7,411 nt of DNA from Veillonellaceae bacterium UBA5809 (GTDB lineage Bacteria > Bacillota > Negativicutes > Veillonellales > Dialisteraceae). Shown here in pieces: positions 1 through 7,127 of this stretch. Under the pieces are notes generated by a model that was given only the letters and a program-made list of their open reading frames with translations, ran no database searches and was not told the DNA's origin. The stretch lies in NCBI GenBank assembly GCA_002417965.1, contig DIDD01000121.1:1-7411 (forward strand). Direction: 5' to 3'. Each line of letters opens with the position of its first letter. The first letter of the stretch is position 1. A program made the translations under genes and the position numbers.

Positions 1-2631
1 ATCATGCAGGATCATTTTATGGAATATTATGGTAAAAAAGCGCGCTTCTTCATTTATAATTCTAAAAATCTTCAGGATATAGATAGTTTTAGTTCCAGTG
101 CAGACCTTTCAGTCATGATTATCAATGTACAGGCATTTAATGCCCGGGGAAAAGATGCAAGACGAATCCGTATGGAGCTAGATGAATTTGGCAGTCGTAG
201 GCCAATTGATGTTATTCAAGCTAACAGACCCATTGTTATCTTGGATGAACCGCAGAAAATGGGAGGTTCTAAAACGCAGGAATCTTTGAAAGAATTTCTT
301 CCTCTTTTTACGTTGAATTATTCTGCTACGCACAAAGAACATCATGATCTTGTGTATGTATTAGATGCCTTAGATGCATATAAAATGAAACTGGTTAAGA
401 AAATTGAAGTGAAAGGTTTTGATATTAAGAATCTTCGTGGTACAGAGGGTTATCTTTTTTTGGAAGGAATGATCATATCACCAGACCATGCGCCTAAAGC
501 CCGGCTGGAATTTGAGATCAGATATAATACATCAGTGAACCGTGAAACGAGAATTGTAGCAGTTGATGATGATTTATATTCATTATCAAAAAATATGGAA
601 CAATATAAAGGGTATCATATTAATGAAATTGATCCTATCCAGGGTATTATTACTTTTACCAATGGTGTGGAAATTCATACGGGAGAAGTCCGGGGGGATG
701 CCTCTGAAAAAGATATACGGAGAGTTCAAATTCGAGAAACTATTCGTTCACATTTTGAGAAAGAGAAAGCGTTGTTTGACAAAGGAATTAAGACTCTTTC
801 CTTGTTCTTTATTGATAAGGTAGAGAATTATAGGAAATATGATAAAGAAGGAAATGAGATTAATTCAGAGTATGGACAAATATTTGAGGAAGAATATACG
901 CAGGTGTTGAATGAATATTTGACATTATTCAACACACCTTACGAACAATATTTAAAAAAGATTGATGTGCACGAAACACATAAGGGATATTTTAGCATTG
1001 ATAAAAAAGGGCATAAGGTCGATAGTACTTTAAAAAGGGGTGCAGATATTAGTGATGATGAATCTGCTTATGAACTTATTTTGAAAGACAAGGAGACGCT
1101 GCTTTCGCAAGATAACCCTGTACGGTTTATTTTTTCTCATTCTGCACTTAGGGAAGGGTGGGATAATCCTAATGTCTTCCAGATTTGTACATTAAAACAT
1201 GGTGGTGACAGTACTACAAATAAAAAGCAGGAAGTAGGCCGTGGGCTGCGCATTTGTGTGAATCAGCAGGGAGATCGTATGGATGAATCCATACTTGGGA
1301 CAGAAGTGCAGAAAATTAATCAGCTAACAGTCATTGCCAGTGAGGGATACAGTGAATTTGTGTCATCTTTGCAAAATGAAATTCAAGATGACCTTTATAA
1401 TAGGCCAACCCAAGTTTCACCAGAATATTTTGAAGGCAGGCATATTTCTATAGGAAATTCTATTGTGACGGTAACTCATGATCAGGCTCGTTCTATTTGT
1501 TTCTATCTCATACAAAAAAGATATATTGATGAACAAGGGCATGTGACTGATAAATACCGTGCAGATGCAGAAAATGGCACATTGGAACCTTTACCGGATA
1601 CCGTAAGAAATATAGGGGAAGGTATTCATATATTAATCCGAGGTATTTTTGATGAACATGCATTGGATGGTATGATTGATGATGGTCATAGAACGAAAGT
1701 GCAAGAAAATAAATTAAATAAAAACTTTTACAAAGAAGAATTTCGAACTTTATGGAAATATATAAATCATAAATATACGTATTCTGCTGAATTTGATAGC
1801 GAAGAACTTATTCGAAAAGCGATTGCCCATATTGATGATAAACTGTTTGTTTCACAATTGCAGTATACAGTGACTAAAGGAAGTCAAAAAGATAATTGGA
1901 GTGCAGAACAGGTGAAATCTGGTACGGGTTTTGTGGCCGAAACCAGTCATACTTATACTTTAAAACGAAGTGAGAATAGCCAAATTAGATATGATTTAGT
2001 GGGTAAATTAGCATCAGGGACACATCTGACAAGACGCACTATAGTGCGGATTCTTTCCGGAATTAATCTAGGTAAATTTGACATGTTTAAGAATAATCCT
2101 GAAGAATTTATTGCGAAAACAATACACCTTATCAATGAACAAAAAGCCTCTATAATTGTAGATGATATTACTTATAATCCCACTAATGGTGTCTATGATT
2201 CGGAAATTTTTACGGAAGAAAGAGGTAATGATTTTTCAAAAGCTTATAGGTCGCACAAAAATGTTCAAGATTATGTATTTACAGATGGTTATGCAAAAAA
2301 TGGAAAAAGCATCGAACGTAAATTTGCAGAGAATATGGATTTGGATGATAAAGTGGTTGTCTATGCAAAGCTTCCCCGGGGATTTTGTATTCCGACTCCG
2401 GTGGGACACTATGCACCCGATTGGGCGATTGCTTTTCACAAGGGGACAGTGAAACATATTTTCTTTATCGCAGAAACAAAGGGAACACTTGAGAGTTTAC
2501 AATTAAGACCAATTGAAACAGCCAAAATTCTATGTGCTAAAAAATTATTTCATCAACTTTCGTCAAAAGATGTTGTATATCATGATGTTGATACCTATCA
2601 AAACTTATTAAATATTATGGAAACATTATAA
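1..2631 (+). CDS. res: Type III restriction enzyme, Res (helicase-nuclease) subunit, 5'-partial
   Basis: This is the ATP-dependent translocase and nuclease subunit of a type III restriction-modification system. In this family Res acts with the Mod methyltransferase to cleave unmethylated foreign DNA. The frame is open from base 1, and the first ATG (base 4) sits inside a stretch that aligns by eye with the interior of Res proteins, so the true start is upstream. Counting from that ATG, motif II is DEPQ (81-84), motif III is SAT (107-109), motif V is SALREGWDNPN (380-390) and motif VI is QEVGRGLR (409-416). The C-terminal endonuclease site is P805-D806 followed by E824-T-K826, the PD...ExK pattern. 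Res proteins usually run to about 950-1000 residues, so roughly 100 residues, including Walker A, are missing. The gene is AT-rich (18 G/C of 60 in bases 841-900), unlike the operon downstream, which hints at horizontal transfer. No mod gene lies in the window. No clear terminator follows the TAA. Confidence 0.93.
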   Translation: MMQDHFMEYYGKKARFFIYNSKNLQDIDSFSSSADLSVMIINVQAFNARGKDARRIRMELDEFGSRRPIDVIQANRPIVILDEPQKMGGSKTQESLKEFLPLFTLNYSATHKEHHDLVYVLDALDAYKMKLVKKIEVKGFDIKNLRGTEGYLFLEGMIISPDHAPKARLEFEIRYNTSVNRETRIVAVDDDLYSLSKNMEQYKGYHINEIDPIQGIITFTNGVEIHTGEVRGDASEKDIRRVQIRETIRSHFEKEKALFDKGIKTLSLFFIDKVENYRKYDKEGNEINSEYGQIFEEEYTQVLNEYLTLFNTPYEQYLKKIDVHETHKGYFSIDKKGHKVDSTLKRGADISDDESAYELILKDKETLLSQDNPVRFIFSHSALREGWDNPNVFQICTLKHGGDSTTNKKQEVGRGLRICVNQQGDRMDESILGTEVQKINQLTVIASEGYSEFVSSLQNEIQDDLYNRPTQVSPEYFEGRHISIGNSIVTVTHDQARSICFYLIQKRYIDEQGHVTDKYRADAENGTLEPLPDTVRNIGEGIHILIRGIFDEHALDGMIDDGHRTKVQENKLNKNFYKEEFRTLWKYINHKYTYSAEFDSEELIRKAIAHIDDKLFVSQLQYTVTKGSQKDNWSAEQVKSGTGFVAETSHTYTLKRSENSQIRYDLVGKLASGTHLTRRTIVRILSGINLGKFDMFKNNPEEFIAKTIHLINEQKASIIVDDITYNPTNGVYDSEIFTEERGNDFSKAYRSHKNVQDYVFTDGYAKNGKSIERKFAENMDLDDKVVVYAKLPRGFCIPTPVGHYAPDWAIAFHKGTVKHIFFIAETKGTLESLQLRPIETAKILCAKKLFHQLSSKDVVYHDVDTYQNLLNIMETL

Positions 2632-2733
2632 AAAATATTGCTTTATATATACGCAAGAACATATGTGATACTATTAACAGATGTTTGCAATTTTAGGATT
2701 CCACTACGGTATGGTAAATTAATCGGGCAGCAA
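2632..2733. other. Short AT-rich spacer after res, likely old IS 3' flank
   Basis: This spacer lies between the res stop codon and the end of the transposase remnant. No gene, hairpin followed by T-tract, or clear promoter is visible. Because the remnant is read on the - strand, the missing terminal repeat of the insertion sequence should lie here, but I recognise no matching repeat. A 7-base TATATAC (2646-2652) recurs beyond the other side of the remnant (3056-3062); in such AT-rich DNA this may be chance. Confidence 0.4.
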
Positions 2734-3045
2734 CTACTGGATGGAGTTTTGCACGGTATAGTACCTTTCGGTTGGCGAGTCCTCTTCATATTCCATCAGA
2801 TATGTGCTCACCAGACGGATATAAGAAGACGGATTGGGGAAGATTCCGACCACTCCCATGAGTCTTCGAATTTTCCGGTTGAGGCTTTCCGGAATATTTG
2901 TGGATGCGGTCTTTTTTGCATCAATCATCGGATAGGTATAGCAGGAAAGTGACTCATCCATGTTATTTTTCAGAATCTCTATCGCCTTGGGAAATTTCTT
3001 CCCATAAGTATCACTGAGCCCTTTTACTCCAGACTGTGCAGACAA
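2734..3045 (-). pseudogene. IS256/Mutator-family transposase remnant (C-terminal fragment)
   Basis: Only about the last 100 residues of a roughly 400-residue DDE transposase remain. The recognisable part is the family's C-terminal signature: S-T-N-I-P-E-S-L-N-R-K-I-R-R followed by a GIFPNP stretch and a LMEYEED segment. The glutamate of NIPESLN (residue 53 of the fragment, bases 2887-2889) matches the third catalytic acid of the IS256 DDE triad. The two catalytic aspartates, encoded earlier in intact copies, are gone. The open stretch begins just after an in-frame stop (bases 3055-3057). Its only available start is a TTG at 3043-3045 without a Shine-Dalgarno, so I read it as a decayed insertion sequence and not an expressed protein. 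The natural stop (bases 2734-2736) is kept. I could not find terminal inverted repeats. It lies between the AT-rich restriction gene and the higher-G+C operon. Confidence 0.82.
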
Positions 3046-3082
3046 AAAACTGGACTATATACAAAGAGACCTGAATTTTCTC

Positions 3083-3264
3083 TATACTCCATGTTTGTAA
3101 TTTTCTTTCCATATAGAACATGGGAAAAATGATTTATTATTTTCATAGGCAAAGACGGGGTTGTTATATGCAGTTCTCTTTTGTCTATGAGGCATTCTGT
3201 TATTTACAAACCATATGCCATAGCCCTGCAGCTGCTTTTTATAAGCGGCTGCAGGGCTATTTTT
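3083..3264 (+). ncRNA. Candidate structured RNA ending in a strong terminator (unrecognised family)
   Basis: No convincing protein is encoded here, but consecutive inverted repeats fill the + strand. A 12-pair stem joins 3144-3155 to 3177-3189, with one G-U pair and one bulged base, around a 21-base loop. It is followed after one base by GGCAT (3191-3195) pairing with ATGCC (3215-3219), and then at once by the terminator hairpin (3220-3260). A weaker CCATGTT/AACATGG repeat (3089-3095 and 3117-3123) lies upstream. A possible promoter is TACAAA (3060-3065), a 17-base spacer and TATACT (3083-3088); it would start transcription near 3095, inside the first repeat. The stacked stems with a terminal U-run look like a small RNA of about 170 nt or a leader. 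I do not recognise any known RNA class. Without conservation data the call is tentative. Confidence 0.28.
3220..3264 (+). terminator. Strong rho-independent terminator
   Basis: An 18-base arm (3220-3237) pairs with 3243-3260 across a five-base TTTAT loop. The only imperfection is a single T opposite G, a wobble in RNA. The lower stem carries the GC-rich core GCCCTGCAGC, and the right arm runs directly into a T-tract ending at 3264. No T-run follows on the other strand, so it works mainly on + strand transcripts. No intact gene ends just before it. It therefore ends a candidate small RNA, catches readthrough from res, or is left over from a deleted gene. It insulates the transport operon from upstream transcription. 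Confidence 0.88.
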
Positions 3265-3517
3265 GTATCCGGAGAAATAGATGAGCCAAAATGCGGTGCG
3301 GGACGGTTTGGATATGTGGGAATTCTTTCATGGAAAAGGTCTTTACTCTCTTTTTTTTCATGGGAGATATATCCCAAACATATGGGTCATCTGCGTAATC
3401 CATGCCCCTATTTTTGTTCTATATTTTTCCCGGACTGTATTTTGCATATGGATTTGATGTGAACTTGACGTTCCTGATGCGTACTTTTTATCTATTTATG
3501 GCAGTTCCCATACTTGG

Positions 3518-3556
3518 GGCATGCAGGATATTGACACATGCCTGCTACAGTATATT
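3518..3556 (+). promoter_or_regulatory. Candidate promoter with overlapping operator-like repeat
   Basis: A perfect TTGACA -35 hexamer lies at 3531-3536, with TATATT at 3551-3556. The 14-base spacer is short; TATTTG at 3553-3558 gives 16 but matches less well. The TTGACA sits between the arms of an inverted repeat, GGCATG (3518-3523) and CATGCC (3537-3542), the layout expected for a repressor site. Transcription from here would begin near 3562, which would rule out the longer 3402 start of the first gene. An alternative weak promoter is TTGACG (3465-3470) with TATCTA (3489-3494). Confidence 0.35.
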
Positions 3557-3577
3557 TGTTAAGAAAATCAGATCCAT

Positions 3578-3583
3578 GAAAGG
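3578..3583 (+). promoter_or_regulatory. Shine-Dalgarno that fixes the TIM-barrel start
   Basis: GAAAGG lies 7 nt before the ATG at 3591. This is good spacing and favours that codon over the in-phase ATGs at 3576 and 3402, neither of which has a comparable purine-rich site. Confidence 0.6.
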
Positions 3584-3590
3584 CAGAAGG

Positions 3591-4376
3591 ATGAAGCGAT
3601 CTTTGTTTTATGCATCGACGATGCTGATGTGGGGGCTGCCGGCTGAGAGATGGTTCCGCACTGCGGCGGAGGAGGAACTGGGAGGACTTGAGATATGGAT
3701 TCAGCAGATGGATTATCAGGGAATTACTCCTGAAAAAATAAAAAATCTGAGCCGGTATTACGGAGTCTCCGTGACAGCGCACAGTTACAGCTGGGATGTG
3801 AATCTGATTTCCATGTGCAGGGAAATGAGAACATCAGCCATTCTGCTGACCCGTAAGGCTCTGCGGGAAGCTTCGTTTTTTCATGCGGGGTGTATTACCA
3901 TTCATCCCGGGAAGAAGGGACTGCCTATACCGGGAGTCAATTATGACCGGATCCTGGCAGAATCTGTCAGTTCCGTCACAGGTTACGGAGCGGAGCAGGG
4001 CATTGCGGTGTCTTTTGAAATTATGGAAAAAATACATGGAGAACTGCTGATTTCCGCAGATGAAGTGCAGCGGATGGAACCGTATGGAGATTTATCGGGA
4101 GCCCGGTATACGCTGGATACGGCGCACTGTGAGAATGAAAATGAAATATTATCCACGGCCCAGCGGCTCCGGGGGAAAATCGCGGAATTTCATGTGAGTA
4201 ATAAAAAGGGGATCAAACGGCATATACAGGATATCGCCGGCGGTGATCTGAACCTCGGGAATACGGTCCCGCAGTTAAGCGGATATGGGGTTCCTTTTGT
4301 GTTGGAAGGATATGATCCGTCTTTGGAGGCCAAGGCCCTTCATTGTGCATTGTCTTATTTTGACGAAAGTCAGTGA
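3591..4376 (+). CDS. Xylose-isomerase-like TIM-barrel protein (sugar isomerase/epimerase family)
   Basis: This 261-residue protein fits the AP-endonuclease-2/xylose-isomerase-like TIM-barrel family, whose members are typically 250-290 residues and include metal-dependent sugar or sugar-acid epimerases and isomerases. The family's metal and active-site pattern is visible in order: H64 (TAHSYSWD), H105 (ITIHPGKKG), E143 (SFEIME), D176 and H179 (LDTAH), H201 (FHVSN), H211 (KRHIQ), D219 (GGDLN) and E239 (VLEG). It has no signal peptide, so it should act in the cytosol. I chose the ATG at 3591 because of its Shine-Dalgarno and because beta-strand 1 begins there; an upstream extension to 3402 would add a hydrophobic segment foreign to the family. 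It is the first gene of the operon, 17 nt before the binding protein, which suggests it acts on the imported solute. The exact reaction cannot be read from sequence. A nuclease of the endonuclease IV type is less likely given the context. Confidence 0.82.
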   Translation: MKRSLFYASTMLMWGLPAERWFRTAAEEELGGLEIWIQQMDYQGITPEKIKNLSRYYGVSVTAHSYSWDVNLISMCREMRTSAILLTRKALREASFFHAGCITIHPGKKGLPIPGVNYDRILAESVSSVTGYGAEQGIAVSFEIMEKIHGELLISADEVQRMEPYGDLSGARYTLDTAHCENENEILSTAQRLRGKIAEFHVSNKKGIKRHIQDIAGGDLNLGNTVPQLSGYGVPFVLEGYDPSLEAKALHCALSYFDESQ

Positions 4377-4380
4377 TTGG

Positions 4381-4386
4381 AAAGGA
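4381..4386 (+). promoter_or_regulatory. Shine-Dalgarno for the binding protein
   Basis: AAAGGA ends 7 nt before the ATG at 4394. It supports that codon over the GTG at 4373, which overlaps the stop codon of the preceding gene and would put a charged, atypical extension before the signal peptide. Confidence 0.65.
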
Positions 4387-4393
4387 AAAGAGA

Positions 4394-5416
4394 ATGAATT
4401 TTAAAAAGAAAAGTCTGGTTCTCATTTTTTGTGCGGCTTCATTGATGCTGGCAGGATGCGGGAGTAACGGGAAGGGAACGGCTTCGTCCGCACCTGTACA
4501 GGAAAAAGGCGCTTTTACATTATATACATCCCAGCCTGAGCCGGATGTGCAGAAACTGGTAGATGCTTTCCATAAAAAATACCCGGATATAGAAGTCCGC
4601 GTTTTCCGTTCGGGCACGGAAGAAGTTGTCAGCAAGGTGCTGGCGGAAAAGAAGATGGGGAAAGTACAGGCGGATGTGCTTCTGGTGGCCGATGCCGCTA
4701 CTTTTGAGCAGCTGAAAAAAGATCATATTCTCGATTCATACCAGTCGCCGGAAATGAACAGTATTCCGGCCGAACTGGTGGATAAAGACCATACCTATTC
4801 GGGGACTAAAATTATTGCGACGGGCATTATCTATAATACACAGATGGTCAAAGAAGCGCCCCGTTCCTTTGCCGATCTGACAAAGCCTGTTTACAAAGAT
4901 ATGGAAATCATGCCGAGCCCGCTGTACTCGGGGGCGGCGGCTTATAATCTGTCATTGATGACCAGAACGGACGGGCTGGGATGGGATTTCTATCAGGGAC
5001 TTAAAAACAATGGAATCACCGTGGATAAAGGAAACGGCGCAATCCTGAAAGCGGTCAGCGAGGGGACTAAGGGAATCGGCATGGTGGTGGACTATATGGC
5101 TGTCCGCGCTAAGGCCAAAGGGGCCCCGGTGGAGTTTGTGTATCCTCTTGAAGGAGTCCCCGTGGTGACGGAACCGATCGGAGTCGTAAAAGGCTCCGCT
5201 AATGAGAATCTGGGGAAAATATTTGAAGATTTCGTCTTATCGGAAGATGGGCAGAAAGAAACAGCGGCCATCGGCTACACGCCGGTACGGAAAGGAGTCC
5301 GGGCCCCGGAGGGAATGAAGTCCATAGGAGACATTAAGATTATGTCGGGAGACCTGGCTGTCCTGGTGCAGAACCGGGAAGCGGACAAGCAGAAATTCAC
5401 GGAACTTTTCCGGTGA
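4394..5416 (+). CDS. ABC transporter solute-binding lipoprotein (FbpA/AfuA/PhnS-like)
   Basis: The 340-residue precursor begins with a lipoprotein signal peptide: KKK at residues 4-6, a hydrophobic core and the lipobox LAGC with Cys22 as the lipidated residue. A short Gly/Ser/Ala-rich linker follows, and the mature domain starts with FTLYTSQPEPD (41-51). The protein has the layout of the COG1840-like type II binding proteins for ferric iron, 2-aminoethylphosphonate or sugar phosphates, including the MVVDYMAVRAK (230-240) and YPLEGVPVVTEP (250-261) segments. FbpA-type iron binders carry two adjacent tyrosines at the equivalent place; here I see Y234-M235, so iron is doubtful. D233 and E253 could contact a polar organic ligand (inference). 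It is 17 nt after the TIM-barrel gene and 7 nt before the permease, so it is clearly part of the same transporter. Substrate specificity is unresolved. Confidence 0.88.
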   Translation: MNFKKKSLVLIFCAASLMLAGCGSNGKGTASSAPVQEKGAFTLYTSQPEPDVQKLVDAFHKKYPDIEVRVFRSGTEEVVSKVLAEKKMGKVQADVLLVADAATFEQLKKDHILDSYQSPEMNSIPAELVDKDHTYSGTKIIATGIIYNTQMVKEAPRSFADLTKPVYKDMEIMPSPLYSGAAAYNLSLMTRTDGLGWDFYQGLKNNGITVDKGNGAILKAVSEGTKGIGMVVDYMAVRAKAKGAPVEFVYPLEGVPVVTEPIGVVKGSANENLGKIFEDFVLSEDGQKETAAIGYTPVRKGVRAPEGMKSIGDIKIMSGDLAVLVQNREADKQKFTELFR

Positions 5417-5423
5417 GACGCTG

Positions 5424-7124
5424 ATGAAACTATTTGATGCGGTACGGAGAGTCCGGGGGCGGATCCATGCCGTTCCGCGGCAAAGCACACTGCTGTACGC
5501 TGCGGCCGCTTTTCTCTTTATTTTTCCCATACTGAGACTGCTGGACATGAGTCTTTCCCGTGACGGAGGCGGATGGACGGCGGCGTATTATATACAGATT
5601 ATTCATGACGGACGGGCCGTCCAGGCGGTCTGGAATACCTTGTGGATTTCTGTGTGCGCTTCGGCTGTATCAGCCGCCGGCGGGCTGTTTACGGCTTTTC
5701 TGACAGCTTATACTAATATCCGGTTTAAAAAATGGATTGAGATTCTGGTTCTGCTTCCTTTTGTGATTCCGTCCTATGTAATCACTCTGTCATGGACCGG
5801 TCTGTGCACGGCCGGGGGCGGACTGAATATGCTGCTGAAAGAGGCGGGCCTTCCTGCCGTTGATTTATATTCGGCAGGCGGAATTATCGCCATGCTCGGG
5901 ATCTGCCATATGTCACTTGTCCATATCACCGTGGTTCATATGCTGAGGAAAATTCCGGTTGAGTCGGAATGCGCGGCCCGGGTATCGGGATGCACATCAT
6001 GGCAGGTGCTGCGGACCGTTGATCTGAGGCAGATTATGCCGGCAGCGGCTGGCGGCACCATGCTGGCCTTTTTGTCGGACATTGATAACTTTGCGGTTCC
6101 CGCTTTCTTGGGCATATCTTCCGATATTCCGGTACTGAGTACCTATATTTATGAAAAAGTCATTTCTTTTGGGCCCGATTCATTTTCCTACAGTGCGGCG
6201 CTGGCCTCCGTTCTGTCTGTGATTGCCATAGCCGGAACAGGACTGGCATCCATTTTCTCCCGCAGAGGGGCCATGCCGGACAGCCGGCGGGAAGACCATT
6301 CAGTCCGTCTGTTTCTTCCTCCCGCTGTAAGGCGGACTGCAGAATGGGGATGTGCGGCAGGACTGACCTGCTTCAGCATAATTCCGCTTGTTTATATGTC
6401 ATTCAGCGCATTACTCGGATCCTATGTCTTTTCCTTTTCGGCAGCCCATATGTCAGCGGACAATTATCTCTTCGTTCTGACAGATTCAGGAATCCGGGGG
6501 GCTTTTTTCAACAGCCTGTTTATGGCATCCTCCGCAGCACTGATCTGCCTTGTTACCGGTACGGCGATTGCGTATCTGAAACTGCGCCGGTTTTCTTCCG
6601 CAGCATCCTTTCTGGAAAAATGTGCGGGAATGACCTATTCCATCCCGGGCATTGTCCTCGCGCTGGCGCTTGCCTTTTACTGGAGCAGTCCGGTACCGGG
6701 CGTTCATACGGAACTATACGGGACACATGCGCTGCTGATTTTAGGTTACGCGGCGCGGTACATGATTCTTCAGATTAAAAACAGTGAATCGGCCCTCCTT
6801 TCTGCAGAACCGTCCATTGAAGAAGCGGCCCGCGCATCCGGATGCTCAGGATTTTTGCTCTGGAAAAAGATCATGCTTCCGGTCCTGGCGGCGCCTATGT
6901 TTTCCGGTACCTTTTTGATTTTCCTGTCCGCTCTCACGGAACTGACCATGTCGTCCATTCTGTCATCCGTATCAACAAAGACACTGGGACTGGCTATATT
7001 TAATCTGCAGCAGGCCGGAGAATACGGAGCCGCCGCCGCTGTCTCGGCGGTTATTCTGTTCCTGATGGCCGGTACCTGCGCATTATACCGGCTGCTTTCA
7101 TACTGGTCTATGAGGAGGCATTGA
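5424..7124 (+). CDS. ABC transporter permease, fused two-domain (FbpB-like)
   Basis: This 566-residue integral membrane protein carries two copies of the binding-protein-dependent permease domain in one chain, as in FbpB of iron(III)-type importers (usually about 500-560 residues). Hydrophobic helices are spread over both halves, the first near residues 22-40, then about 69-96 and 105-124. Each half has the cytoplasmic EAA loop that docks on the ATPase: around residues 180-199 (ECAARVSG) and 466-486 (EEAARASG, the more canonical copy). A charged linker near 279-302 separates the halves. Because both domains are fused, no second permease gene is needed. The ATG at 5424 follows the binding protein stop by 7 nt, with only a weak GGTGAG ribosome site, suggesting translational coupling. 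Codons are clearly richer in G+C than in the res gene (31 G/C of 60 in bases 6841-6900). Confidence 0.92.
   Translation: MKLFDAVRRVRGRIHAVPRQSTLLYAAAAFLFIFPILRLLDMSLSRDGGGWTAAYYIQIIHDGRAVQAVWNTLWISVCASAVSAAGGLFTAFLTAYTNIRFKKWIEILVLLPFVIPSYVITLSWTGLCTAGGGLNMLLKEAGLPAVDLYSAGGIIAMLGICHMSLVHITVVHMLRKIPVESECAARVSGCTSWQVLRTVDLRQIMPAAAGGTMLAFLSDIDNFAVPAFLGISSDIPVLSTYIYEKVISFGPDSFSYSAALASVLSVIAIAGTGLASIFSRRGAMPDSRREDHSVRLFLPPAVRRTAEWGCAAGLTCFSIIPLVYMSFSALLGSYVFSFSAAHMSADNYLFVLTDSGIRGAFFNSLFMASSAALICLVTGTAIAYLKLRRFSSAASFLEKCAGMTYSIPGIVLALALAFYWSSPVPGVHTELYGTHALLILGYAARYMILQIKNSESALLSAEPSIEEAARASGCSGFLLWKKIMLPVLAAPMFSGTFLIFLSALTELTMSSILSSVSTKTLGLAIFNLQQAGEYGAAAAVSAVILFLMAGTCALYRLLSYWSMRRH
7112..7118 (+). 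promoter_or_regulatory. Consensus Shine-Dalgarno inside the permease 3' end
   Basis: GAGGAGG lies 9 nt before the ATPase ATG at 7128 and within the last codons of the permease. It is the strongest ribosome site in the window, so the ATPase should be well translated from the shared transcript. Confidence 0.75.
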
Positions 7125-7127
7125 AAA

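Larger units (their letters stand above)
3265..3590 (+). promoter_or_regulatory. Leader region of the transport operon, with inverted repeats
   Basis: This stretch between the terminator and the first operon gene has no convincing protein, so it should hold the operon's control sites. Visible elements are a near-perfect 16-bp palindrome TGGGAGATATATCCCA (3361-3376), followed by a further TGGG (3383-3386) that can pair with its CCCA, and a TTTCATGG motif repeated 30 bases apart (3326-3333 and 3356-3363). Two TTGAC-type -35 boxes lie at 3465-3470 and 3531-3536. I see no catabolite-response element, Fur-type box or known riboswitch. A reading frame in phase with the TIM-barrel gene extends back to 3402 as a hydrophobic stretch, but I judge it non-coding. 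Confidence 0.4.

Noticed and set aside
4..2631. ATG at base 4 as the true start of the restriction gene
   Set aside because: The frame is open to base 1, Walker A is missing, and this sequence corresponds to the interior of Res proteins.
2638..2952. Open frame of 104 codons on the + strand
   Set aside because: It is antisense to the recognisable transposase fragment and lacks a ribosome site and family features.
3181..3462. Open frame of 93 codons on the + strand
   Set aside because: It runs through the terminator hairpin, has no Shine-Dalgarno and encodes no recognisable domain.
3402..3590. In-phase upstream extension of the TIM-barrel gene, with a hydrophobic, membrane-like stretch
   Set aside because: The family begins at the first beta-strand near 3591, which has its own Shine-Dalgarno; the extension overlaps candidate promoter elements and has no good ribosome site.
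3046..3590. T-box, common riboswitch, 6S RNA, tRNA or CRISPR repeats
   Set aside because: I searched by eye for the conserved cores (for example the T-box AGGGTGG sequence) and found none; there are no regularly spaced repeats.
4213..4635. 140-codon open frame on the - strand across the TIM-barrel/binding-protein junction
   Set aside because: It is a shadow of two well-supported genes on the + strand with no domain or start signal of its own.
4394..5416. Assignment as a ferric iron-binding protein (FbpA)
   Set aside because: The adjacent tyrosine pair of typical iron binders is not seen (Y234-M235), and the neighbour is a sugar isomerase-like enzyme. Iron cannot be fully excluded.
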